Below, in pieces: positions 35,850 through 44,009 of a stretch of 64,000 nucleotides of DNA (position 1 is the first letter of the stretch; each line of letters starts with the position of its first letter). A program made the translations under genes and the position numbers. The notes beneath the pieces are model-generated. The model saw nothing but the letters and a program-made list of their open reading frames with translations, was not told the origin of the DNA and did no database searches. The stretch comes from Chthonomonadaceae bacterium (GTDB lineage Bacteria; Armatimonadota; Fimbriimonadia; Fimbriimonadales; Fimbriimonadaceae): NCBI GenBank assembly GCA_015709495.1, contig CP054189.1, positions 2,232,001 through 2,296,000 of the forward strand. Reading direction: 5' to 3'.

Positions 35850-36142
35850 AAACTCCTCCAATTCAAACATAGCACCCGGCCTTCAGCCGGAAGCACGAAG
35901 ACATTGTATCAGAAGCCGGGCCATCCGCGCCGCAAAGTCCGCAAACCCGGCAATCCTACTTGGAGTCGAGCGTCGCGAGGTCCATCGTCCCAGTTTGCGT
36001 CCGCTCCAGTTTCGCGGCGACCTAGGAGCCAGTCTTGCGGAATCGCTTGAGAAGCGGGATGCGTTCGCACCGTGGCCATCGAACCCATACCACTATGACG
36101 AATCTCATTCCCGCTGGACGCCGGGTGGGGAACAATGGAGAC
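35850..36142. other. Spacer between divergent PEP-CTERM and DsrE-like genes
   Basis: About 290 bp. Both strands have open frames, but none with a recognisable domain, ribosome-binding site or family resemblance. No repeat element is seen here. Confidence 0.4.
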
Positions 36143-36493
36143 ATGAAGGTCCTGATCATCCTCAACGACGCCCCGTACGGGGGGGAGCGCGCCTACAACG
36201 GCCTCCGCACGGCAATGACGCTCCAGAAGGAGCACGGCGCCGATGTGCGCGTGTTCCTCTTCGCCGATGCGATCTGGGCGGCGGCCTCCGGCCAGAAGAC
36301 TCCCGACGGTTACTACAACGTCGAGCGAATGCTCAAGGCGATCGTCGCCAAGGGCGGGCAGATCAAGCTCTGCGGCTCGTGCGCCGACGCTCGCGGGTTT
36401 GACCGGGAGAAGGCGGTCCCCGGGGTCCTGATCGGCAGCATGCCCGAACTCGCCGACTGGGTCGTGGAAGCCGAGAAGTCGCTCGTGTTTTAG
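36143..36493 (+). CDS. DsrE/DsrF-like family protein (YchN type)
   Basis: 116 residues from ATG 36143 (TGGAGAC upstream). Starts MKVLIILNDAPYGGERAYNGLRTA, contains VRVFLFADAIWAA, a Y-Y-N-V-E-R-ML helix, and the conserved Cys motif KLCGSCADARGF, then GSMPELADWV. This is the DsrE-like sulfur-relay fold. Single-gene members like this are of unknown partner. The two Cys in LCGSC are the likely reactive residues. Confidence 0.88.
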   Translation: MKVLIILNDAPYGGERAYNGLRTAMTLQKEHGADVRVFLFADAIWAAASGQKTPDGYYNVERMLKAIVAKGGQIKLCGSCADARGFDREKAVPGVLIGSMPELADWVVEAEKSLVF

Positions 36494-36616
36494 CCTCACT
36501 TGGGCTTCCCGGCGGCATGTACTGGAGCCACGGGCTGGGTTTTGTCGCCTTATAGGGGCGCAGAACTTGTTCTCGTGTCAATACTCCAAGTCAAAGCTTC
36601 GCTCGAAACTTGCCAG

Positions 36617-37590
36617 CTATTCGCGCATGTTCGGCGTGATCGGTGACTTGCTCATCCCCTCGTCAGCTCGACGTGCGGCGTCTCCCTTTTCGCTAAGGCC
36701 CTCCGGATCAGCCCATTTCAGAGGATTGTTCTCGAAGTAAGAGTACCAATTCCTCCCGTCCTTGATCGGATCCCGAGTAAGAAACCGCCCAGTCGAAGGA
36801 TCGTAGTACCTATGCCCCAGGAGTTTCAGACCGGAGTCGGGGTCTTCTTGGTAGCCCCAAGCCCCAGCGAAGCCGAAGGGGGTAGGCGTGCTACCCGAGG
36901 AGTTCGTGAGGAGTCCGAAGGCGTCGTACTTCCGGGTGTCGGTGGTGGACTGGTTGGTGTCGGTGAGCCTCTCGGTCGTTCCCAGGCGGTCGGGGTGGTA
37001 GAACTTGGTTACGCTCGACCTGCGCTCCGAGATCCCAGGCGTGTAGGTGGCGGCCCCGTCAGTGAGCACGGGATCTGTCACATACGCCCCGTCCCTGAGG
37101 TAGGTTCTGGTTCCGGTCGAATCCACCTTGCTCACCCTGGTATCGAGTCCATTGTACGCGAAAGTATTCGTGCTCTGGTTAGGATACGTAATCTGCGTGA
37201 TGCGGGATTCATAGTCGTAGGCGATGCTTGTCGTATCGTTGCCGACGGTGACCGCGGTCGTCCTCCCGGCCGCATCGTAGGTGAATGACTTCACCGTATT
37301 CCCGCCCTGGGTGATGCTGGTGAGCTTATCGGCATCGTCCACCACGTAGCTCTGCGTCGTGCCGTTCAGCGTCTTCGAAGTCCGGTTCCCGTTCGCATCA
37401 TAGGTATAGCTCGCCGAGTACCCGTTTCTGACCTCGGAAACCAACTGGTCGATATCGTCGTACGCGTACTCCGTCGTCACCGAGTTCACGGTCTTTTCCA
37501 TCAGGTTCCCCGCAGCGTCATATTCGTAGCTTTCCGACGAAATCGTCGCGTGTGCAGAGTTTGCTCCGCGCTTTGCTCCCGGCTCCGAAA
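36617..37590 (-). pseudogene. Orphan RHS C-terminal module 1 (5' truncated, short tip)
   Basis: YD repeats and the RHS core (YDDIDQLVSEVRNGYSASYTYDANGNRTS, PDRLGTTERLTDTNQ, then the DPDSGLKLLGHRYYDPSTGRFLTRDP junction) followed by a 43-residue tip (GRNWYSYFENNPLKWADPEGLSEKG...PITPNMRE). The frame is open back to a TAG inside palindromic repeat copy E at ~37595, with no start codon before ATG 37501 and no signal peptide, so it is an orphan tip. The tip looks truncated. No downstream immunity-like gene follows (next is DsrE, opposite strand). Confidence 0.85.
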
Positions 37591-37630
37591 CACCCTAAAA
37601 CGAGTTTGGGGTGTCACCCGGGGGATGTAG
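37591..37630. repeat. Dispersed palindromic element, copy E
   Basis: CACCCTAAAACGAGTTTGGG then GTGTCACCCGGGGGATGTAG; a CACCCGCCGCT block follows at ~37651. It sits exactly at the 5' breakpoint of orphan RHS module 1. Confidence 0.75.
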
Positions 37631-37680
37631 ACCTATCTCATAGTATGACCACCCGCCGCTCTGCAGTTCATTGCTTCCCG

Positions 37681-38658
37681 CTACCATTTTTGAAGCGCTC
37701 TCCAGGCCGTCCTCCAACGCCCGGACAAGGTACAGCTAAATACGAAGGTCCGGCGCAACCGACGACTCCTTTGTCCCAGCGTGGTCGCTTCGCGAGCTAG
37801 GGATGCCGCCTCTCGAAGCTTTCCCCGCATCATGAGCACCTCGGCGAGTAGCTGAAGGACAGGGCCCCGGTCATTCGTTTTTTCAAGCGCGGTCCTCAAG
37901 AAGCCCTCGGCGCGCTTATACCGAAGGAACCTCATGTGGTAGTAGCCCAAATGAAAGGCCACGAGAAACGATCCGTCTTCGAGGCACTCCGAAAGCAATC
38001 CAGCCGCAATATCGGCTTCGCCGTACTTCCGGTCCTTCATCGCAGCATGCAGCCTTACGCAGAGGACCTCCGGTGATCGATTCCCTCTGGGGATGAGCGC
38101 AAGGGCTCTGCGCACAAGCTCGAAGTCCTTGGTATGTAGTGCGCCGTAACAAGCCGCAGTAAGCAGCGCACTGTCGATGTCCTTTGTCTCCAATATCTCA
38201 AGAATGACCTCGCTTAATGCCTCTATATCTCTGCACGCATTTGATACTGATAATTGGACGTAAAGCGATAGGTTGTTGTCGACCGACCGGCGCACTCCTA
38301 ACGCCATTCGCATAGCGTTTTCGCAGTCTCCAAGATCGGCACGGAGAACAGCCTTAAGGGCTTTGGTCTGCCCGATTAAGGAAGGGTCGCAAATGACCTC
38401 CAGGAGCGCTTCCGCCTCCCGAAAGGAGGATGACGCTTTCAGAGCCCATGCGAGCTGCAACCGGTCTTCGTCGCGATTTGTTGCTTCGACCCTTCGCTGA
38501 GCAAAGTCCACTGCTTGGTAGTTCAAGCCCAATGAAATGAAGGCATAGCAAACGGCATCGGCTTCCTGAAAAGTCAGTTCTTCGGGCGGCCGCCCTACAA
38601 ACGCATCGAGAACGGACTGCCCTCGACCTTCAAACACTACGTTCCGAAGATTCCTCAC
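37681..38658 (-). CDS. Helical-repeat (TPR-like) protein, candidate immunity partner of RHS module 2
   Basis: 325 residues, no signal peptide. Repeated helix pairs (TFQEADAVCYAFISLGLNYQAVDFAQRRV, ALKASSSFREAEALLEVICD, LVAFHLGYYHMRFLRYKRAEGFLRTAL, LLAEVLMMRGKLREAASLAREAT) suggest a TPR/SEL1-like solenoid. It begins 21 bp after orphan RHS module 2 stops. It is homologous along its whole length to the protein at 60269-61261 (shared starts G-Q-x-VL--F--P-EL, A-DFA, LAW; shared C-terminal 'REA..LA.E...L...S...RR..F......W..A..AL'), which also follows an RHS tip of the same type. It is lower in GC than the rhs core. Inferred role: neutralises the adjacent RHS tip. Confidence 0.75.
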   Translation of the reverse strand: MRNLRNVVFEGRGQSVLDAFVGRPPEELTFQEADAVCYAFISLGLNYQAVDFAQRRVEATNRDEDRLQLAWALKASSSFREAEALLEVICDPSLIGQTKALKAVLRADLGDCENAMRMALGVRRSVDNNLSLYVQLSVSNACRDIEALSEVILEILETKDIDSALLTAACYGALHTKDFELVRRALALIPRGNRSPEVLCVRLHAAMKDRKYGEADIAAGLLSECLEDGSFLVAFHLGYYHMRFLRYKRAEGFLRTALEKTNDRGPVLQLLAEVLMMRGKLREAASLAREATTLGQRSRRLRRTFVFSCTLSGRWRTAWRALQKW

Positions 38659-38679
38659 AAGTTTGGCAAACCAAGAATT

Positions 38680-39732
38680 TCACCGCGGTGGATTCTCGGA
38701 ATCCGGTGACATCCACCATTCAGCGATCCTCCTTCTCTTATCGATCTTCTCTCTCACCCAAGGATCGACGACCGTTGAAATGGCGTCGCCAACGTCACGG
38801 CCGATCCCGACCGGCGTTGGGTCTATCGATTCAACGAGTTCCTTGATCCGCTTCCAGAAGCCCCCACCTATCAGCAGGCCCGCCCCTCCTGGGGCATCGT
38901 CATCGGGCAGTATAATCCGTTTGTCCAATCCGTGACTGGGCGGAAGCCCTCGGGAAATTCCCGGTGGGGGTTTGATACTGTCAATGGGCAAGTCGGGAAT
39001 TTCCTCCCCGTGAATTCCTGCGCCGATTCGACCAATGATCTCACGACTGTTCTCTCGAAGACCGGCCCATACCTCCTTGAGCCACTTCCAAAGTCGCGCT
39101 CGACCATCGGGATCGCTCCAGGTTATGGGATTATTCCCACAATACCCATACCAATTCCGCCCATCCTTTACCGGATCCCTAGTCAAGAATCTCCCAGTCG
39201 AGGGATCGTAATACCTATGCCCCAGGAGCTTCAGGCCGGAGTCGGGGTCGGATTGGTAGCCGTAAGGTCCTCCGTAGGCGAAGGGGCCTTGCCAGGTACC
39301 GGAGGACGAGGTCACGTTGCCGAACGCGTCGTATTGGGTTGAAGCGGTGACGCTCTCAGAGGTGTTGGTCTGGGAGTCCCCGTTCTTGATCCCGGCGTGG
39401 TAGAAGGTGGTGGAGGAGGAGCGCCGCTCCGAGATCGCGGGCGTGTAGGTGGCGCTGCCGTCCGAAAGAACCGGCGAGGTCACCGAAACCCCATCCCGAA
39501 GGAAACTCTTCGACCCGCCCGAGTCCGACATCCCCACCCTGGTGTCGAGCCCGTTGTACGTAAACGCGTTGGTAGACTGGTTCGGGTAGGTGATCCCCGT
39601 CACCCGCGACTCATAGTCGTAGGCCAGCAAGGTCGTCCCGGCCGAAGTCTCGACCGCGGTCGTCCTGCCCGCAGAATCGTAGGTGAACTCCTTGACCGTT
39701 TGCTGGCCGATCTTCACCTCTTTCCCCAGTAA
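38680..39732 (-). pseudogene. Orphan RHS C-terminal module 2 with ELVE..DPTPV tip
   Basis: RHS core from KIGQQTVKEFTYDSAGRTTAVE to DPDSGLKLLGHRYYDPSTGRFLTRDP, then a ~140-residue tip: WSDPDGRARLWKWLKEVWAG, PPSHGLDKRIILPDDDAPGG, GLLIGGGFWKRIKELVESID, PTPVGIGRDVGDAISTVVDP, WVREKIDKRRRIAEWW. The core joins unrelated sequence at ~39732 (normally ...DKLLEVKIGQQ), and there is no start or export signal, so this is a displaced module. The tip is homologous to the one at 60040-60236. No catalytic motif is recognised. The core is close to the full rhs gene at 44-47.8 kb, allowing recombination. Confidence 0.82.
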
Positions 39733-39825
39733 GAACCGATTTCCATGTCTTCCGCTGCGCAGGTCGCAAACTACATGGGCGAATTCCGTCCAAGCCGAAT
39801 ATCCACAATTATCTGATAGATCACT

Positions 39826-40227
39826 TCATGGACGTTGAGCACCCTCGTGCTCGTTCAGCCACCTGCTCAAGATCTCCTTGGTTTTGAAGTCCCGAGCAAC
39901 ATCGAAAGCATTCAGGCCATTGTTGTCGCGAATTCGTGGATCGGCACCTTCAGTCAGTAGGAATTCCAAGATGTGATACTGGCCGCTCGCGGCAGCAACT
40001 CTTACTGCAGTGCGGCCTTCGTCTGTCTGAAAGTCCTTGCTTATTCCTAGTCCGATCCAAACGGCGACCCCCCCCATGTCCCCTTCGGATGCACGCTCGA
40101 CCATTGTCTCTCCAGCCATGTATCGCAATTGTGAGAATATCGGACAGCAGCAGCAGAGGAACAATAGACCAGCGGTCACCCAAGGCCATACGTTGCGCTT
40201 TCGCGCGTCAGCGGATTGTCCAGACAT
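39826..40227 (-). CDS. Membrane-anchored ankyrin-repeat protein, candidate immunity partner of RHS module 3
   Basis: 133 residues from ATG 40227, which overlaps the end of RHS module 3 by 20 nt. One N-terminal transmembrane segment (WPWVTAGLLFLCCCCPIFSQ), then ankyrin-type repeats (GRTAVRVAAASGQYHILEFLLTEGADPRIRDNNGLNAFDVA). The overlap with the toxin-module stop and a close AGGA suggest coupled translation, as expected for immunity genes. Inferred function only. Confidence 0.75.
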   Translation of the reverse strand: MSGQSADARKRNVWPWVTAGLLFLCCCCPIFSQLRYMAGETMVERASEGDMGGVAVWIGLGISKDFQTDEGRTAVRVAAASGQYHILEFLLTEGADPRIRDNNGLNAFDVARDFKTKEILSRWLNEHEGAQRP

Positions 40228-41383
40228 ATTCCTGCTTCGTCGCACCGAGCGGGCCAGTTTGATGATCCTTCAAGCCAATGATCTCCCAAAGGTGATAGAA
40301 GAAGGAAGTGGGACCGGTGGTATTCTGAATAGTAATGATCCACTCCCGATTCCTGCCGTCGTAGCGACCGACCCACGTATAACCTCCCGTAAACGCCTGC
40401 ACTCCGTTCCAGGGCTCCAGCAAGGTGTTTATGAAGGCCTCTTCCGAGCGCACGCTTCCGTCGTCAATGATCTGACCGTCGCTGGGGCTGGAGGGAAGTT
40501 CGTCCAGGATCGAGAGTCCTCCGCGGCTCTTTGTCAACTCATCGAAAGGCAGATCGCCTTCGCCATAAGTGTGTGTCTGTCCGGCCTCGTCGCCCCTGAT
40601 CCATTTCTTGAACTTGTCAATTGCCCAACCCCAACTCTTAACTGGAGTTGGTATGCCGTTCACGAACTTTCTAAGTCCCTCCCAAAAGGGATGCGGGTCG
40701 ATGAACTTGCGACCCGTCGCATCGATGTAACGCGCAGGATTGTTCCCACAATACCCATACCAATTCCTCCCATCCTTCACCGGGTCCCGAGTGAGAAACC
40801 TCCCAGTCGAAGGATCGTAGTACCTATGCCCCAGGAGTTTCAGACCGGAGTCGGGGTCCTCTTGGTAGCCCCAGGCCCCTGCGAAGCCAAAGGGAGTAGA
40901 GGTGCTACCTGAGGAGGAAGTGAGCAACCCGAACGCGTCGTACTGCCGGGTGTCGGTCGTGGACTGGTTGGTGTCGGTCAGGCGCTCGGTCGTGCCCAGG
41001 CGGTCGGGGTGATAGAACTTCGTGGCGCTCGACCTGCGCTCCGAGATCCACGGGGTGTAGGTGGCGGCCCCGTCCGTCAGAACAGGGTCGGTCACATACG
41101 CCCCGTCCCTGAGGTAGGTCCTGGTTCCGGTCGAATCCACCTTGCTCACCCTGGTATCGAGTCCATTGTAGCTGAAACTGTTTGTGCTCTGATTCGGATA
41201 CGTAATCTGCGTGACACGGGATTCATAATCGTAGGCAAGCGTCGAGGTGCAGCTCCACGAGCGGTATTGATGCCGCTCCGTGATTCCATGGGACCGCGCC
41301 ACGCTCGCGATGCTGGCGCCCGCATCGATCTCCTGGAGGACCTTGATGATCTGGTCCTCGCTGTAACGTTTTCCTCTGCTCAT
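40208..41383 (-). CDS. Orphan RHS module 3, chimeric with an IS3 OrfA N-terminus
   Basis: The open frame starts MSRGKRYSEDQIIKVLQEID then AGASIASVARSHGITE, an IS3-family OrfA helix-turn-helix start. It switches at ~41262 to RHS core (STLAYDYESRVTQITYPNQ... DPDSGLKLLGHRYYDPSTGRFLTRDP). The tip is ~175 residues: NPARYIDATGRKFIDPHPFW, then GEGDLPFDELTKSRGGLS and a C-terminal beta-rich part (GGYTWVGRYDGRNREWIITI). No enzymatic motif is recognised. The insertion element gave the orphan a start codon, so the chimera could be translated. The ankyrin gene follows with 20-nt overlap. Confidence 0.78.
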   Translation of the reverse strand: MSRGKRYSEDQIIKVLQEIDAGASIASVARSHGITERHQYRSWSCTSTLAYDYESRVTQITYPNQSTNSFSYNGLDTRVSKVDSTGTRTYLRDGAYVTDPVLTDGAATYTPWISERRSSATKFYHPDRLGTTERLTDTNQSTTDTRQYDAFGLLTSSSGSTSTPFGFAGAWGYQEDPDSGLKLLGHRYYDPSTGRFLTRDPVKDGRNWYGYCGNNPARYIDATGRKFIDPHPFWEGLRKFVNGIPTPVKSWGWAIDKFKKWIRGDEAGQTHTYGEGDLPFDELTKSRGGLSILDELPSSPSDGQIIDDGSVRSEEAFINTLLEPWNGVQAFTGGYTWVGRYDGRNREWIITIQNTTGPTSFFYHLWEIIGLKDHQTGPLGATKQEYVWTIR

Positions 41384-41434
41384 AGGCGTCTCCGTGACTC
41401 CAGGCGGAAAGAGTCAAACTCGAGGCTGGTCAGT
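41263..41434 (-). mobile_element. IS3-family element remnant (orfA start only)
   Basis: About 40 codons of OrfA (41263-41383) and an upstream end-like stretch with TGACCAGCC and GAGTTTGACTC. No orfB, no matching second end and no target duplication are visible. It is joined directly to RHS core. Confidence 0.55.
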
Positions 41435-41503
41435 TCTTGGGGAGCCAGGCAATGGTGCGGCGTCTACTTGCCCGGGATCCACTATGTCTCCTACTCACAA
41501 CCG

Positions 41504-42088
41504 TCAAGCTGCAATCCAACCTCTCTTGCAACACGCTGCCCTGATGTCTGCATGCAATAGAAACTCCGGATTCTTGCGCACTATGTTCCATGCAATGAAG
41601 GATACGCGGGCTCCCATCCGCCAATCCTCGAATCCGGGCGTAAAAGTCAGTGGTGCCCAATCGGGAGGTACACGATATATCGGCACACTACCATCTGGCG
41701 CAGGCATCCCTTTCGCGTTGAGCCACGTTCTTTCGTAAAGTGCATATATGGCGAGCGCTTCGATTGGGGTTTGGATCTCCTGATCGTTAAGCTCTAGGTG
41801 TGGCATGCTCCCCCCAACCACCCAGCCGGATGCGGAGCTCAGGTTATTCACCTGTGTGGCACAAAATCGAAACACAGCTACAAAGTGTGCGTGCAGTTCG
41901 AGTGTCAGATGCGGTTCACGCAGTCCTACTGCCCCTAAGAACTGCGCAGCGAGTTGCAGTGCCTCTTCTTGCGCAATAGGAGGGATGTCCGCTACCAGCG
42001 GCGGCAATGAAAACCGGAAATTATGGATACCGCCTTCCTCCCCATCGCTTAAAGTCACCAGATTCGATATGACGGCGCATATGTTCAT
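41504..42088 (-). CDS. Hypothetical protein, candidate immunity partner of RHS module 4
   Basis: About 194 residues if started at ATG 42088 (MNICAVISNLVTLSDGEEGG), overlapping the end of RHS module 4 by 68 nt. A later start just after the module stop (a TTG at Leu-Pro-Pro) is possible, since GGAGGAAGG lies within the overlap. Contains helical EEALQLAAQFLGAVGLREPH, LNDQEIQTPIEALAIYALYERTW and a Trp-rich C-terminal half (RVPPDWAPLTFTPGFEDWRMG). No known domain. Position right after an RHS nuclease-like tip suggests an immunity protein. Confidence 0.6.
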   Translation of the reverse strand: MNICAVISNLVTLSDGEEGGIHNFRFSLPPLVADIPPIAQEEALQLAAQFLGAVGLREPHLTLELHAHFVAVFRFCATQVNNLSSASGWVVGGSMPHLELNDQEIQTPIEALAIYALYERTWLNAKGMPAPDGSVPIYRVPPDWAPLTFTPGFEDWRMGARVSFIAWNIVRKNPEFLLHADIRAACCKRGWIAA

Positions 42089-42962
42089 CGTGAGGGAGAG
42101 GTTCGATATTGTCAAGAGAGTCGTCTCCACCGTCCGCTCGTGCCTTCTTGTGGGAAACGTCATAGTTGCGGCCCGCTTCCGTCTTCGGCCATGTTGCATC
42201 GTTGGCCCCCTCCCATAGCTTACGTAGCTTTTTGGGTTGAAATCGCTTGACTATCCGCTTCCCGACGTTGCCGGGCGTCGGGTCAATCACCCCCAGCGCG
42301 GGGGAGATGTAGCGGCAAGGGTCCGTCGGGTCTTCAATGATGTCCTTGATATCATTCGCAGTATCGATGATGTCAATTATCACGATGATCGCGATAATGA
42401 TCGGCACCCAAGCAATGGTTCCGGTCGGGTCTGCAAGGCTAATGGGAGCATTCCCACAATACCCATACCAATTCCTCCCATCCTTGATCGGATCTCTTGT
42501 GAGGAACCGGCCAGTGGAGGGATCGTAATACCTATGCCCCAGGAGCTTGAGGCCTGAGTCGGGGTCTTCTTGGTAGCCCCATGCGATAGCGAAGCCAAAG
42601 GGGGTAGGCGTGCTACCGGAGGAAGACGTGAGCAACCCGAATGCGTCGTAGTGGCGGGTGTCGGTGGTATTTTGGGATGTGTCGGTCAGGCGTTCGGTCG
42701 TACCCAAACGGTCGGGATGGTAGAACTTCGTGGTCCCTGAGCGGCGCTCCGAGATCCCAGGCGTGTAGGTGGCCGCGCCGTCCGAAAGCACGGGGTCGGT
42801 CACATACGCCCCGTCCCTGAGATAGGTCCTGGTTCCGGTCGAATCCACCTTGCTCACCCTGGTATCAAGTCCATTGTAGCTGAAACTGTTCGTGCTCTGA
42901 TTCGGATACGTGATCTGCGTGATCCGGGATTCATAATCGTACGCGAGCGTGGTCGTCCGTGC
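42021..42962 (-). pseudogene. Orphan RHS module 4 with HNH/SHH-like nuclease tip
   Basis: Core from TTTLAYDYESRITQITYPNQS to RFLTRDP. The tip has a hydrophobic hairpin (WVPIIIAIIVIIDIIDTAND) and then KTEAGRNYDVSHKKARADGG and DDSLDNIEPLPHDEHMRRH. The D-x-S-H...G-G...L-D-N-I-x-P...H-x-x-H arrangement is typical of HNH/Endo VII-type nuclease domains of polymorphic toxins. The core is open to ~42962 but has no proper start (first ATG 42857) or export signal. It lies upstream of the 41504 gene on the same strand. Confidence 0.8.
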
Positions 42963-43036
42963 GCGATTAATTGCGCACTACGCCGCAACGGGGCTTTTGA
43001 AAGAGCCATAGAGCAAGCTTCTTGGATTTGGCATGT

Positions 43037-43381
43037 TCACTCTCCGACTGGTTCGACGATTGCCCTGCCGAGGTCAACGTAGTCTCCGGGCCTCACAACC
43101 TGGCCTTGTCTTGGCTTGAAGCTCAACATCACCAGGTTTACCGGCAAGAAAGAAATCGGAAGGGCTTTCTCAAATCTCGGATTAGAGGAAAGGTATCGTG
43201 CCATAGCTTTTTCACGAGACATGGCATCCAGAACGATCAGTCGAGGCTGAAGAAGCTCCCAGAACACTACTAGCTCGTCACGAGTGTTTCTACCCGTTCC
43301 CATCCACTCAACGGTTAGCTTCTCGTCAGTACCATCTCGTTGAATTATGTACTTGTAGCTTTGCTCGATTGACTGACTCAT
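43037..43381 (-). CDS. Hypothetical protein 3 of the rhs downstream operon
   Basis: 114 residues, MSQSIEQSYKYIIQRDGTDEKL..., starting 3 bp after the preceding stop. It has alternating helix and strand segments (ELVVFWELLQPRLIVLDAMS, PISFLPVNLVMLSFKPRQGQ) and ends VDLGRAIVEPVGE. No known family. It is lower in GC than the rhs core. Being third behind a full-length rhs gene, it may be an accessory or spare immunity gene. Confidence 0.65.
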   Translation of the reverse strand: MSQSIEQSYKYIIQRDGTDEKLTVEWMGTGRNTRDELVVFWELLQPRLIVLDAMSREKAMARYLSSNPRFEKALPISFLPVNLVMLSFKPRQGQVVRPGDYVDLGRAIVEPVGE

Positions 43382-43384
43382 CCT

Positions 43385-43702
43385 CTACCTGAAGAACCTA
43401 GGGTCCCATGGATACGTCACGGGATCGCGCACGGTGACGCCAGGATTGGGAATTACGATCTCATTATAACCGTTATTCAGTGGGTTCCCGTCGTAGTGCT
43501 TCGCTGGCCCCATGAACCAGGTCTTGCCTCCCTCGTCTAAAGGCGTGATTCGATAAAGTCGAACACGACCCAACCAAGTATTCTCTGAGTCAACCTTGAC
43601 ATTGCCTCCACTTGGCTTTGAAAATGCAGCGTCGGTTTGGCTACTAAATGCGCTTTCAGCATCCGGCTCCCTACTAGAACTCAATAATGGCCTCCATAAC
43701 AC
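43385..43702 (-). CDS. Hypothetical protein 2 of the rhs downstream operon
   Basis: About 105 residues; ATG 43702 overlaps the end of the previous gene by 29 nt. The C-terminal part, TWLGRVRLYRITPLDEGGKT then WFMGPAKHYDGNPLNNGYNE, is beta-rich and ends DPVTYPWDPRFFR. No recognised domain. A shorter start is possible but no better ribosome-binding site was found. Confidence 0.55.
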   Translation of the reverse strand: MLWRPLLSSSREPDAESAFSSQTDAAFSKPSGGNVKVDSENTWLGRVRLYRITPLDEGGKTWFMGPAKHYDGNPLNNGYNEIVIPNPGVTVRDPVTYPWDPRFFR

Positions 43703-44003
43703 GTCCAGTTAGAGTATAGCGCTCGTCAATTCGGACCTTCTTAGGCTCAATGGGGTTCTTCCGTCTACCGTCGGTCGCACGATAACCTTTTAGCGAACTG
43801 ACGCTGGGTCTATATATGTTCCCGCATTCGGTAACGGAGTCCGCCTTGCAATGACAGTATTCAACGACAATCTCAAAGGGAAGCGAATTGACTACTTTCA
43901 ATGAAATGAGATCTGGAGGAAGCCAAAAGACGATCAGAGCCCAATATACAGCGATAATGATCCCTATCGTAAAAAGCAGTCGTTTGGCAATGCGTTTGCT
44001 CAT
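43674..44003 (-). CDS. Membrane-anchored protein, candidate immunity to the RHS metallopeptidase tip
   Basis: 109 residues starting 6 bp after the rhs stop. One transmembrane segment (LLFTIGIIIAVYWALIVFWLPP), then an extracytoplasmic domain with a C-H-C motif and a third Cys (VEYCHCKADSVTECGNIYRP). The anchored topology and immediate position after an RHS tip carrying HExxH suggest it protects the cell envelope from that tip. No known family. Confidence 0.68.
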   Translation of the reverse strand: MSKRIAKRLLFTIGIIIAVYWALIVFWLPPDLISLKVVNSLPFEIVVEYCHCKADSVTECGNIYRPSVSSLKGYRATDGRRKNPIEPKKVRIDERYTLTGRVMEAIIEF

Positions 44004-44009
44004 TGGACA

